A stretch of DNA of 38,941 nucleotides from Treponema sp. (GTDB lineage Bacteria > Spirochaetota > Spirochaetia > Treponematales > Breznakiellaceae), in NCBI GenBank assembly GCA_031254315.1, contig JAIRUQ010000107.1, positions 1-38,941 on the forward strand. Direction: 5' to 3'. The translations under genes were made by a program, and so were the position numbers. Every line of letters begins with the position of its first letter. The first letter of the stretch is position 1. The notes under the pieces were generated by a model. It saw only the letters and a program-made list of their open reading frames with translations, was not told the origin of the DNA and searched no databases. Shown here in pieces: positions 31,677 through 38,925 of this stretch.

Positions 31677-32636
31677 ATGTATAAATTTTTAACCTTTTTA
31701 TTATTATTTTTATTTCTATGCGGTATACAAGCCCAATCTTATTGTTTAGAAGTTGATTTTTCTTTTGACATTGGCTTAAAAGGCGGAACGACACAGGAAT
31801 CTGTATACGAAGATGAAACCTGTATAAGCCGGTCAGATTGGATGGATAAAGCTGTTCCATTTACTAATTTTTCAGGAATGTTCAGAACAAATAATTTTCT
31901 ATTTAAATTGAATCTGACATTAGCCGCTCCTCTCATAAGCGGAGAAATGGAAGATTATGATTTTTTAATTCCTGATAACGAAAATCCATCCCGTTACGCA
32001 TGGCATACTGCTTACCTTGACAAGGATTTTTCTTGCGGCGCAGAAATAGGATATGAGTTCCTTTTTAACTATTGGTATATAACACCAAAAATTGGTTTCC
32101 AGTACCGTAGCCTCAAGTGGACAGCTTCAGACGGCTATTTGCAATATCCGGCAACAGGACAATGGACAGGTGACGAACAGAAAGTATATGTCATTGGTTC
32201 TGTTGCCAGCTATGAGCAGGCTATTTGGTTTCCTTATGCGGCTGTAGAAGCGGGTATTCATTACACATTTCCGTATGAAGGCAAATTGCAAATAGCTGTT
32301 GGCGTGGGAGTATACCCGTATATGTGGGCGGAGACGAATGATACACATTTTTTGCGCAATCTGCAATTTAATAACTCTCTTAGCGGAGGATTAGGCTTGA
32401 ATTACGAATTAACTGTGAGCTTTTTTCCTGAACATACAAACGGGATTGGGTTCATTATTCGTTACAAAAACGAAAACATTCTCAACATGAAGGGGAGTGC
32501 AACCTCAAATGAGACGGGTATATCATCGGGTTCTTTACTCATAACTGAAGGTTATGGTAGCAGAATAGAAACAATGCAAAGCTCTTATACAATGGGGATA
32601 ATAATTCCGGTTTATAATATAGGAGATAAATCATGA
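31677..32636 (+). CDS. Omptin-family outer-membrane protease-like protein
   Basis: The product has 319 residues with a signal peptide (KFLTFLLLFLFLCGIQAQ). It follows the ten-stranded omptin barrel (OmpT, Pla): RSDWMDKAVPFTNFSG near the start, then GEMEDYDF with Asp 93 and Asp 95, WYITPKIGFQYRSLKW, YEQAIWFPYAAVEAGIHYTF, and AETNDTHF with Asp 222 and His 224. OmpT has its catalytic residues at Asp 83, Asp 85, Asp 210 and His 212, so spacing and order agree. Omptins cut between basic residues on the cell surface and are best known from Gammaproteobacteria. The C-terminal end lacks the usual terminal aromatic residue, ending in NIGDKS. Substrate unknown. Confidence 0.8.
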   Translation: MYKFLTFLLLFLFLCGIQAQSYCLEVDFSFDIGLKGGTTQESVYEDETCISRSDWMDKAVPFTNFSGMFRTNNFLFKLNLTLAAPLISGEMEDYDFLIPDNENPSRYAWHTAYLDKDFSCGAEIGYEFLFNYWYITPKIGFQYRSLKWTASDGYLQYPATGQWTGDEQKVYVIGSVASYEQAIWFPYAAVEAGIHYTFPYEGKLQIAVGVGVYPYMWAETNDTHFLRNLQFNNSLSGGLGLNYELTVSFFPEHTNGIGFIIRYKNENILNMKGSATSNETGISSGSLLITEGYGSRIETMQSSYTMGIIIPVYNIGDKS

Positions 32637-33193
32637 AAAAATTAATTGTTGTTTTTTTACTTTTTTTATTTTGTTTTCCTGTGATAAATTCGTATGCGGA
32701 AGATGTAAATTTTGGCTTTAGCCTCGGAACTATATGGACTTATTATGATATATCAGCGGATAAATTCAATGTAGATGCTGATCTATTTCATTTTAACTGG
32801 TTATTACACGATAAATTCATTATAGGTGTTAATTTGGCGAGAGCTATTGGCTCTCCTGATAATCATAACACACAAGTTATTCTTCTTCCTGTGGAACTGG
32901 GATTTATTCCGTTAAGTTATAATTTAAACGCTAACCATCAGCTTTGTCTTTCAATCAATGGGAAGATGGGCTGGCATTTTGCATACAGAAATGAAGACCT
33001 AATTAGTAATCAATTTTATGGTTCGATAGGCACTCAATTATTTTTACAATTCAGAGAACCCGGCTCCCAAATACCATATTCCCGATATTTGTCGTTATTT
33101 GTTGAATATAATACCTTACAGGAATTTAAAGTGGGTATTGGGGTGGATTTATCTCTTATCCTTTTGGGTATATTTCTATGGGGAGCATTGTAA
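32633..33193 (+). CDS. Small outer-membrane barrel-like protein
   Basis: The product has 186 residues. The ATG overlaps the omptin-like stop by 4 nt. A signal peptide (KKLIVVFLLFLFCFPVINSY) is followed by amphipathic beta segments (FGFSLGTIWTYYDISADKFN, LCLSINGKMGWHFAYRNEDL, RYLSLFVEYNTLQEFKVGIG). The end (LSLILLGIFLWGAL) is more hydrophobic than a barrel strand. Family not recognised. Its coupling to the omptin-like gene suggests they act together. Confidence 0.75.
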   Translation: MKKLIVVFLLFLFCFPVINSYAEDVNFGFSLGTIWTYYDISADKFNVDADLFHFNWLLHDKFIIGVNLARAIGSPDNHNTQVILLPVELGFIPLSYNLNANHQLCLSINGKMGWHFAYRNEDLISNQFYGSIGTQLFLQFREPGSQIPYSRYLSLFVEYNTLQEFKVGIGVDLSLILLGIFLWGAL

Positions 33194-33232
33194 CCTTTTA
33201 GAAATTATTATGTTAAAAATATAGAGGTATTT

Positions 33233-33328
33233 ATGAAAGGCATTTTATTGTTAGCTATTTTTACTTTGGTTTCAACAATTCTTTTTGCGGTAGTGGATCA
33301 GGCTTTTAGCAGTATGAAGAAACGGTAA
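33233..33328 (+). CDS. Hydrophobic microprotein, 31 residues
   Basis: AGAGG stands about 6 nt before the ATG. The peptide starts MKGILLLAIFTLVSTILFAV and ends DQAFSSMKKR, i.e. one membrane helix plus a short basic tail. It is the paralogue of 30402-30479 and is likewise followed by palindrome A (33341-33371) within 15 bp. The two units flank the omptin operon. Conservation of the start, the helix and the ribosome binding site argues that it is translated. Confidence 0.65.
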   Translation: MKGILLLAIFTLVSTILFAVVDQAFSSMKKR

Positions 33329-33340
33329 TCCGCTAAATAG

Positions 33341-33371
33341 AGTTGTTCGGTAACTTCATTTTCTGAACAAA
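33341..33371. repeat. Dispersed palindrome A, copy 4
   Basis: Reads AGTTGTTCGGTAAC, TTCA, TTTTCTGAACAA. It follows the second microprotein gene by 12 bp and could act as terminator-like hairpin before the gyrA promoter. Confidence 0.75.
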
Positions 33372-33416
33372 TTCCTTTTTTAGGCTCATAATCAAGCCCT
33401 CCCCTCCCCATACCTT

Positions 33417-33445
33417 TTGACTAAATCCTTCTAAAATAGTAAAAT
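33417..33445 (+). promoter_or_regulatory. gyrA promoter
   Basis: TTGACT (33417-33422), a 17-nt spacer and TAAAAT (33440-33445), about 45 bp before the gyrA start codon. Confidence 0.75.
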
Positions 33446-33490
33446 AAGGCAGTAAAATTTTGATTTTCTCAATAATAAAGGATAAAAAAA

Positions 33491-35941
33491 GTGGCTGATA
33501 CGACCGGTGAATTGCCTTTGGGCAAAGTTATTCCCATAGCAATAGAAGACGAAGTAAAAACCGATTATCTCAATTACGCAATGTCTGTCATTGTCAGCCG
33601 CGCCCTGCCCGATGTCCGGGACGGACTTAAGCCCGTACACAGACGGCTTCTCTATGCGATGGACACACTTGGATTGCGACCGGGCGGAGGCACAAAAAAG
33701 TGCGCCCTCATCGTTGGTGAGACAATGGGTAAGTATCACCCGCACGGCGACCTGTCGCTTTATGACGCTCTTGTGCGCATGGCGCAGGACTTTTCCCTTC
33801 GCTATCCGTTGATAAAAGGGCAGGGAAACTTCGGCTCCATAGATGACGATCCCCCGGCGGCAATGCGCTACACCGAAGCGAAAATATCCAAAATTGGCGA
33901 TGAAATGCTTCTAGACCTCCAGAAGGAGACCGTGAACTTTGTCCCCAACTATGACGAATCTTTTGATGAGCCGGAAGTTTTGCCCTCGGCAATTCCCAAC
34001 TTGCTGATTAACGGCTCCAGCGGAATTGCGGTCGGTATGGCGACAAATATGGCTCCCCATAACCTCGGCGAAATTTGCGACGCAATCTGTTTCCTAATCG
34101 ACAATCCCGACGCGAATAACGAAGACCTTATGCGTCTTGTGCAGGGACCCGACTTCCCCACAGGCGGCGTAATTTTTGGCAGGCACGGTATTCGAGACGC
34201 TTACAAAACGGGGCGTGGCAAACTCCTCGTTCGCGGCAAATTCAATGTTGAGACCACAAAACAGGGCAAGGAAAAAATCGTCTTTACAGAAATTCCTTAC
34301 AATGTGAACAAAGCCCTTCTTCTTGAAAAAATCGGGCAGTTGATGCGTGATAAAGTAATTGACGGCATAGCGAACGCAAACGACGAATCAGATCGTGACG
34401 GCATCCGCATCGTAATTGAACTGAAAAAAGGCGCTATTTTAAAAGTCATTTTAAATCAGCTTTTCTCGAATACTCAGCTTCAAACAACCTTCGGAATCAT
34501 CAATTTGGCTCTCGTTGGGGGCAAGCCGCAGTTACTCACTATGAGAGAATTGGTTCACTATTTTGTGGAACACCGCATTGAGGTCGTAACCCGCCGAACA
34601 CGGTACGACTTGCGCAAAGCCGAAGAACGCGCCCACATACTGGAAGGGCTAATCATCGCCCTCGCTAATATTGATGAAGTTATCGCCGTGATCAAAGCAA
34701 GCAGAGATGTTGCCTCAGCACGGCTCAAATTGCAGGAGCGTTTCAAACTTTCAGAAGCGCAGTCCGAAGCAATTGTCGAAATGCGTTTAGGTCGCCTGAC
34801 CAGCCTAGAAGTCGAAAAAATTCAACAGGAACTTGACGAACTGAAAGCCCGCATCGCTTACTATAAATCTCTGCTTGCCGATGAAAAAAAATTGCGTGGA
34901 GTAATCAAGGACGAAACGAAAGAAATTGCCGAAAAGTACAGCGAGCCGAGGCGCACGGAAATAGTCGCAGGAGAAGTTGAAAACATCAATATAGAAGACT
35001 TAATTAAAAAAGAAGAGATGATGATCATTATTTCTAATCTTGGGTATGTTAAACGGATACCTGTATCCGCATATAGAAATCAAGGAAGAGGAGGCAAGGG
35101 TATGCAGAGTGCAAAACTTGCGGAAGACGATTATGTAAGACAGATTTTTGTCGCATCAACACATGAGTATGTCATGTTCATCACGAGTGCGGGAAAAGCG
35201 TACTGGATGAAAGTCCACGAACTGCCGGAGGGCAGTCGGACAAGCAAAGGCTCTCACATTAAGAGCCTGCTTACGGTTTCGCCGAACGAAGACATTACAG
35301 CGATTGTTTCGCTTAAAGACTTCAGCGACAGCGAATATCTTTTTATGGGAACTGCTTGCGGCGTTGTAAAAAAGGTCAAAACAAGCGAGTTTGCCAACGC
35401 TAAAACGAGAGGCATTGTAGCGATAAACCTCGACGAAGGCGACAAACTGGTCAGTGCGCTTTTAACAAAGGGCAACGACGAAGTTGTGCTGATTTCTCGC
35501 AGAGGACAGGCTCTCCGCACCCACGAGGATCATGTCCGCGCGATGGGACGTTCTTCACGGGGCGTAACCGGAATGAAGTTGTCAAACGGCGATGAATTGT
35601 CAGGAATGTTGAGGGTAGTTTCCGAAGAAAAGATGCTGATTATCTCCGAGTTCGGTTACGGCAAGCGTGTCGATTTCAGCGAATTTTCATCGCACGGGCG
35701 AGGAACCGGCGGCCAGAAGATTTACTCTGTGGCTGAAAAAACCGGAGAACTCGTTGGCTGTGTCAGCGTTCTGGACAATGAGGACATCATGTGTATCACC
35801 AGTCAGGGCAAATCGATCAAGCTGAAAGTGAGCGAAATTCGTGTCATGGGACGCTCCGCTCAGGGCGTGCGCCTGCTCAGTATCGACAAACCTGACTTTG
35901 TAATCGGACTGGACAGAATTGTCAAAGAAGACGAAGCATAA
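33491..35941 (+). CDS. gyrA: DNA gyrase subunit A
   Basis: The product has 816 residues from the GTG at 33491, with AAGGA 8 nt before it. GyrA cuts and rejoins DNA in the A2B2 gyrase that introduces negative supercoils. The winged-helix region has the catalytic tyrosine (about 127) in AAMRYTEAKIS. The C-terminal beta-pinwheel carries the GyrA box as QGRGGKG (about 539-545), which marks it as GyrA and not ParC. In the quinolone-resistance region HPHGDLSLYDALVR, the position of E. coli Ser 83 is Leu 88, while Asp 87 is kept as Asp 92. The gene is alone on its transcript; gyrB is not in the window. Confidence 0.96.
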   Translation: MADTTGELPLGKVIPIAIEDEVKTDYLNYAMSVIVSRALPDVRDGLKPVHRRLLYAMDTLGLRPGGGTKKCALIVGETMGKYHPHGDLSLYDALVRMAQDFSLRYPLIKGQGNFGSIDDDPPAAMRYTEAKISKIGDEMLLDLQKETVNFVPNYDESFDEPEVLPSAIPNLLINGSSGIAVGMATNMAPHNLGEICDAICFLIDNPDANNEDLMRLVQGPDFPTGGVIFGRHGIRDAYKTGRGKLLVRGKFNVETTKQGKEKIVFTEIPYNVNKALLLEKIGQLMRDKVIDGIANANDESDRDGIRIVIELKKGAILKVILNQLFSNTQLQTTFGIINLALVGGKPQLLTMRELVHYFVEHRIEVVTRRTRYDLRKAEERAHILEGLIIALANIDEVIAVIKASRDVASARLKLQERFKLSEAQSEAIVEMRLGRLTSLEVEKIQQELDELKARIAYYKSLLADEKKLRGVIKDETKEIAEKYSEPRRTEIVAGEVENINIEDLIKKEEMMIIISNLGYVKRIPVSAYRNQGRGGKGMQSAKLAEDDYVRQIFVASTHEYVMFITSAGKAYWMKVHELPEGSRTSKGSHIKSLLTVSPNEDITAIVSLKDFSDSEYLFMGTACGVVKKVKTSEFANAKTRGIVAINLDEGDKLVSALLTKGNDEVVLISRRGQALRTHEDHVRAMGRSSRGVTGMKLSNGDELSGMLRVVSEEKMLIISEFGYGKRVDFSEFSSHGRGTGGQKIYSVAEKTGELVGCVSVLDNEDIMCITSQGKSIKLKVSEIRVMGRSAQGVRLLSIDKPDFVIGLDRIVKEDEA

Positions 35942-35989
35942 AGCTGAAACTTCTAGCGGGCAACGTTGTTTAATCATCAGGAGAAAAAT

Positions 35990-36511
35990 ATGAAGAAATT
36001 TTTAGTTTTATCGATATTCGCTCTTCTAATGAGTTGGACAACCATAAATAGCCACGCTCTTGCGATTGCGGAGCGTGACAGAAGCGTGACGGATTTTTAC
36101 GAAATTACCGGAAAAGAGTGGAAATTAATCGAGGTTTATATTGATAGGGAAAAAACTCAATTTAACCGTGATGATTTTTTAAATGAGACCTATGTTGAAG
36201 GGCAAACTTTTATACTTCACCGCTTTTCGCCGGAGACATTCACCCTGACATTTGACGAGCAGAGGCTCAGCGGAACAGGAGCGCCAAACCGCTACTCTGC
36301 CCCGTATACTTTGGGCGATAAGCAGACAATCAGCATTATGCCCATGCTCTCAACTATGATGGCTCCTCTTTTTGAACTGGAAAGTCTTAGAGAATACGAC
36401 TTCTATGTTTATTTGACAGGTGTCCAAAAATGGGACTTGGTAAACGGCAACTTTGAGCTTTACTCAAAGACCGAAGACGGGCGCGAAATACGGCTGGTAT
36501 TTGGGCTATGA
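35990..36511 (+). CDS. META-domain secreted protein 1
   Basis: The product has 173 residues from the ATG at 35990, with CAGGAGA before it. A signal-like N-terminus (KKFLVLSIFALLMSWTTINS) lacks the lipobox cysteine that its paralogue has (MSW in place of MSC). The META/HslJ-type domain follows: ITGKEWKLIEVYIDR, FTLTFDEQRLSGTGAPNRYS, APYTLGDKQTISIMPMLSTM and LVNGNFELYSKTEDGREIRL. The gene overlaps the next META gene by 4 bp (ATGA). It lies 48 bp after gyrA. META domains are found in stress-related envelope lipoproteins; the function is unknown. Confidence 0.88.
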   Translation: MKKFLVLSIFALLMSWTTINSHALAIAERDRSVTDFYEITGKEWKLIEVYIDREKTQFNRDDFLNETYVEGQTFILHRFSPETFTLTFDEQRLSGTGAPNRYSAPYTLGDKQTISIMPMLSTMMAPLFELESLREYDFYVYLTGVQKWDLVNGNFELYSKTEDGREIRLVFGL

Positions 36512-36978
36512 AAATGAAGAGACTTTTAGTTTTTTTGACCGCCGTTTTAATGATGAGTTGCGCCACTACTTCTGCCGACCGCAGGAGCGTGGCGGACTTT
36601 TCCGATATTATCGGGAAACAGTGGAAATTGGTTGAAGTCTACGTTGGCGGAAGAAACACCCAATTTAGCCGCGATTCTTTACGAACTGATTTTGCAAGGG
36701 AGATGTTCACCCTGACCTTTGACGGGCAGACTCTCAGCGGAACAGCCGCACCCAACCTCTTCTCTGCCCCGTACACCTTAGGCGACAACCAAGCTATCAG
36801 CATAATGCCCATGCGCTCAACCTTAATGGCGTCTTTTTTTCAACCCGAAAACATAACTGAACCCGACTTTTTTGCCTATATGCAAAATGCCCAAAAATGG
36901 GGCTTGGCAGACGGCAACCTTGAACTCTACTCAAAAACCGAAAACGGTCGTGAAGTGCGGCTAGTTTTTGGGCTATAA
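36508..36978 (+). CDS. META-domain lipoprotein 2
   Basis: The product has 156 residues, with a lipobox (VFLTAVLMMSC, Cys at about 18). The META domain reads IIGKQWKLVEVYVGG, FTLTFDGQTLSGTAAPNLFS, APYTLGDNQAISIMPMRSTL and LADGNLELYSKTENGREVRL. It is a tandem duplicate of the gene upstream, and a third copy begins beyond the right edge of the window on the minus strand. One nucleotide after its TAA stands a perfect parS palindrome, and the last 16 bp of the gene belong to the long inverted repeat. Confidence 0.9.
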   Translation: MKMKRLLVFLTAVLMMSCATTSADRRSVADFSDIIGKQWKLVEVYVGGRNTQFSRDSLRTDFAREMFTLTFDGQTLSGTAAPNLFSAPYTLGDNQAISIMPMRSTLMASFFQPENITEPDFFAYMQNAQKWGLADGNLELYSKTENGREVRLVFGL

Positions 36979-37217
36979 TTGTTTCACGTGAAACACGGCA
37001 AAGAAAGCGCCCGTAGGGCGTCCCCCCGAATAAGTCAAAACGCCGTAGCCTCAAGAAATTAAAACCCTTGAAAAAGGCGGGCTTGCTTTAGCAAGACCAG
37101 CAGGCGGCAAAGTCTGCGCCCGTAGGGCGTCCCCCCAAATAAGTCAAAACGCCGTAGCCTCAAGAAAGTTAATACCCCCGAAAAAGGCGGGCTTGCTTTA
37201 GCAAGACCAGCAGGCGG
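36963..37217. repeat. Long inverted repeat, left arm
   Basis: This arm begins in the last codons of META gene 2 and ends in AGCAGGCGG at 37217. Its complement runs from 38941 back to 38685 with few differences, and continues outside the window. The arm holds a parS site and two tandem units of 109 bp (36996-37104 and 37105-37213). The units contain small hairpins such as CGCCC/GGGCG and CTTGC/GCAAG. Confidence 0.9.
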
Positions 37218-37304
37218 CATTTTTTTCCAAAAGAACCCACACAAAGGCACGAAGACACAAAGAGAGCAAAAGAAGAGAAAAGCGCCGTAGCATCCACAAT
37301 ACCC
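36979..37304. other. Gene-free stretch made of repeats
   Basis: The stretch is filled by the left inverted-repeat arm and by a fragment of a further unit at about 37280-37310 (AGCGCCGTAGCATCC.CAATACCCC). Short open frames in the repeats are by-products of the sequence and not taken as genes. Confidence 0.7.
36980..36995. promoter_or_regulatory. parS centromere site 1
   Basis: TGTTTCACGTGAAACA, a perfect 16-bp palindrome identical to the widely conserved ParB binding site. It is 1 nt downstream of the META gene 2 stop. parS sites cluster near the chromosomal origin in most bacteria. No parA or parB gene is in the window. Confidence 0.9.
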
Positions 37305-38057
37305 CTACGGAAAGTCAAGAAGCATTTGAGTGTGTATACTCAGATATATACTATTAATTCCATTTGTGTTTTTATATCCAGCCTCAAAAGTGAAATTTGG
37401 CGTAAAAAAACGCCATTCCGGGTCATTGTTTAAAATATTTAATGAAAAATAACGTATTCCTATTTTGAAGTTGTAATTATAAAACATCGTAATAAATGGT
37501 TCTGATAAATTCCAATTTAAATAATCAAATGAAAAACAAGGACCCAAAATTGAATGATTGATAAATCTTTTGTTGCTATCTATTAGACTAAATATATTCC
37601 AATAAATATTTAATCCAAAAAAACTGATTACATGATTGTGAAAATTATAATAATACTTAGGTATTATAAATCTAGTATCAAAGCCAAGTCCTGTTTTAGA
37701 ATTCTCAAAATAGTAATTTATTAAACCTATGCTAAATTCATGATTTAATTGAACCCCTTCAGATATATCAAATTCATATTTTATAGGAAGTACATCTACT
37801 CCTCCAACATTGAAAATACGCCCTAAAGCTTGTCTAAGAAATAATGGACCAAAAAGTAAATCAGTTAAAGGATCAGGATAATCGTCATTCATTAAACCTA
37901 TGCTAAATTCATGATTTAATTGAACCCCTTCAGATATATCAAATTCATATCTTAATGGGAGTACTTCTAGTCCAAAATCATCGAAAATGGGCAAGTCTTG
38001 CCCAAATAGCGTATTTGTACAAAGAATTAAAAATATCGCTAAAAACAACTTTTTCAT
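37305..38057 (-). CDS. Secreted beta-rich protein with internal duplication
   Basis: The product has 250 residues with a signal peptide (KKLFLAIFLILCTNTLFGQ). The segment VLPLRYEFDISEGVQLNHEF occurs a second time as VLPIKYEFDISEGVQLNHEF. At the DNA level 37720-37779 and 37891-37950 are identical over 60 bp, offset 171 bp (57 codons, in frame). The C-terminal half has aromatic-rich beta segments (YYYNFHNHVISFFGLNIYWN, TMFYNYNFKIGIRYFSLNIL). Possibly an outer-membrane or periplasmic protein; no family recognised. It follows the hemerythrin gene by 15 bp, sharing its promoter. The DNA is AT-rich. Confidence 0.75.
   Translation of the reverse strand: MKKLFLAIFLILCTNTLFGQDLPIFDDFGLEVLPLRYEFDISEGVQLNHEFSIGLMNDDYPDPLTDLLFGPLFLRQALGRIFNVGGVDVLPIKYEFDISEGVQLNHEFSIGLINYYFENSKTGLGFDTRFIIPKYYYNFHNHVISFFGLNIYWNIFSLIDSNKRFINHSILGPCFSFDYLNWNLSEPFITMFYNYNFKIGIRYFSLNILNNDPEWRFFTPNFTFEAGYKNTNGINSIYLSIHTQMLLDFP
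37720..37950. repeat. 60-bp perfect direct repeat within a gene
   Basis: 37720-37779 and 37891-37950 are identical. Both copies lie in the same reading frame, so recombination between them would delete or add 57 residues without a frameshift. Confidence 0.9.
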
Positions 38058-38069
38058 AAAAACCCGATT
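38042..38069 (-). other. Hemerythrin / secreted-protein gene junction
   Basis: Only 15 bp separate the hemerythrin stop (38073) from the ATG at 38057. CGGG stands 5 nt before that ATG. No terminator or promoter is seen, so the two genes form an operon. Confidence 0.6.
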
Positions 38070-38072
38070 GTT

Positions 38073-38522
38073 TTAGCGTTTCGTTTTTGCAGAGGGGCGT
38101 GCTTCATTTATCTTATTCCCTTCAATAAAGTGTTTTTTTGCGGCTACATCATGTTTTTTTATGTGCTTCATAACCCGTTCTTTTACAAATGCCGTTACAT
38201 AGAATAAGTTCAATTCGATTTTTTTCTTTTCAATATCTTCAGTCATTTTTGTTATTTCATCCAATATTTTCTTATGGTCTGCTTTATGTTTTTCGGTATT
38301 TTCATAGTCTGTCTTACATAATATTTTTTCTTCCAGATCAAAATGACTTTTCAGAAATTTAATCGAGTAGTCTATATTTTCATAATAAAATTTATCTTCG
38401 TCCTTTTTTTTACCGGTACAATGTTTTATTGCATTATTTAATCGTTTCGCTAGTTCTTTATGCTGATTATCTATTTCCGGGACGCCTAATAAATATTCAT
38501 AACCTATTTCAATGAAATCCAT
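38073..38522 (-). CDS. Bacteriohemerythrin
   Basis: The product has 149 residues from the ATG at 38522, chosen because AGGGA stands 5 nt before it and the family domain begins there (DFIEIGYEYLLGVPEIDNQH). The diiron ligands appear in order: EIDNQHKEL, SHFDLEEKIL, KHKADHKKIL, and MKHIKKHDVAAKKHF. Hemerythrins bind oxygen reversibly and in bacteria serve in O2 or redox sensing, storage or delivery. The tail NKINEARPSAKTKR is basic. In an anaerobe an oxygen-scavenging role is plausible. The gene lies in the AT-rich cassette between the inverted-repeat arms. Confidence 0.92.
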   Translation of the reverse strand: MDFIEIGYEYLLGVPEIDNQHKELAKRLNNAIKHCTGKKKDEDKFYYENIDYSIKFLKSHFDLEEKILCKTDYENTEKHKADHKKILDEITKMTEDIEKKKIELNLFYVTAFVKERVMKHIKKHDVAAKKHFIEGNKINEARPSAKTKR

Positions 38523-38541
38523 TTTTTCCCTGTAAACATAG

Positions 38542-38569
38542 TTTATAACATGAAAAACCTTCCGATCAA
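38542..38569 (-). promoter_or_regulatory. Hemerythrin promoter
   Basis: On the minus strand TTGATC (38569-38564), a 16-nt spacer and TATAAA (38547-38542), 19 nt before the ATG at 38522. It supports the short start rather than the frame's upstream extension to 38627. Confidence 0.6.
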
Positions 38570-38908
38570 GTGTTTTTTCTATAATAATATTCATAAATTT
38601 TGTGGCAATATATGACAACTGTCTCACTTGAGAGCAACAAGCCTTCTGCTTCCGAAGCGTCCTGTCCCTATAAAAATTCCCTTCCCGCCTGCTGGGCTTG
38701 CTAAAGCAAGCCCGCCTTTTTCGGGGGTATTAATTTTCATGAGGCTACGGCGTTTTGATTTATTTGGGGAAACGCCCTTACGGGCGCAGGCTTTGCCGCC
38801 TGCCGCTCTTGCTAAAGCAAGAGCGCCTTTTTCGGGGGTAATGATTTTTATGAGGCTACGGCGTTTTGACTTATTCGGGGGGACGCCCTACGGGCGCTTT
38901 CTTTGCCG

Positions 38909-38924
38909 TGTTTCACGTGAAACA
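38909..38924. promoter_or_regulatory. parS centromere site 2
   Basis: TGTTTCACGTGAAACA, identical to site 1 and 1929 bp from it. It is again 1 nt from the stop codon of a META-type gene, here on the minus strand. Confidence 0.9.
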
Positions 38925-38925
38925 A

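Larger units (their letters stand above)
38523..38925. other. Gene-free stretch right of hemerythrin
   Basis: After the hemerythrin promoter about 110 bp show no recognisable feature; from 38685 on the stretch is the right arm of the inverted repeat with its parS site. Confidence 0.7.

Noticed and set aside
36797-37250. Minus-strand frames reading RLRRFDLFGGTPYGR in the repeat units
   Set aside because: They arise from the 109-bp repeats, differ in their downstream parts and lack ribosome binding sites. They are better explained as repeat DNA.
38523-38627. Upstream extension of the hemerythrin frame to 38627
   Set aside because: The extension has no family similarity, and a promoter and ribosome binding site fit the ATG at 38522.
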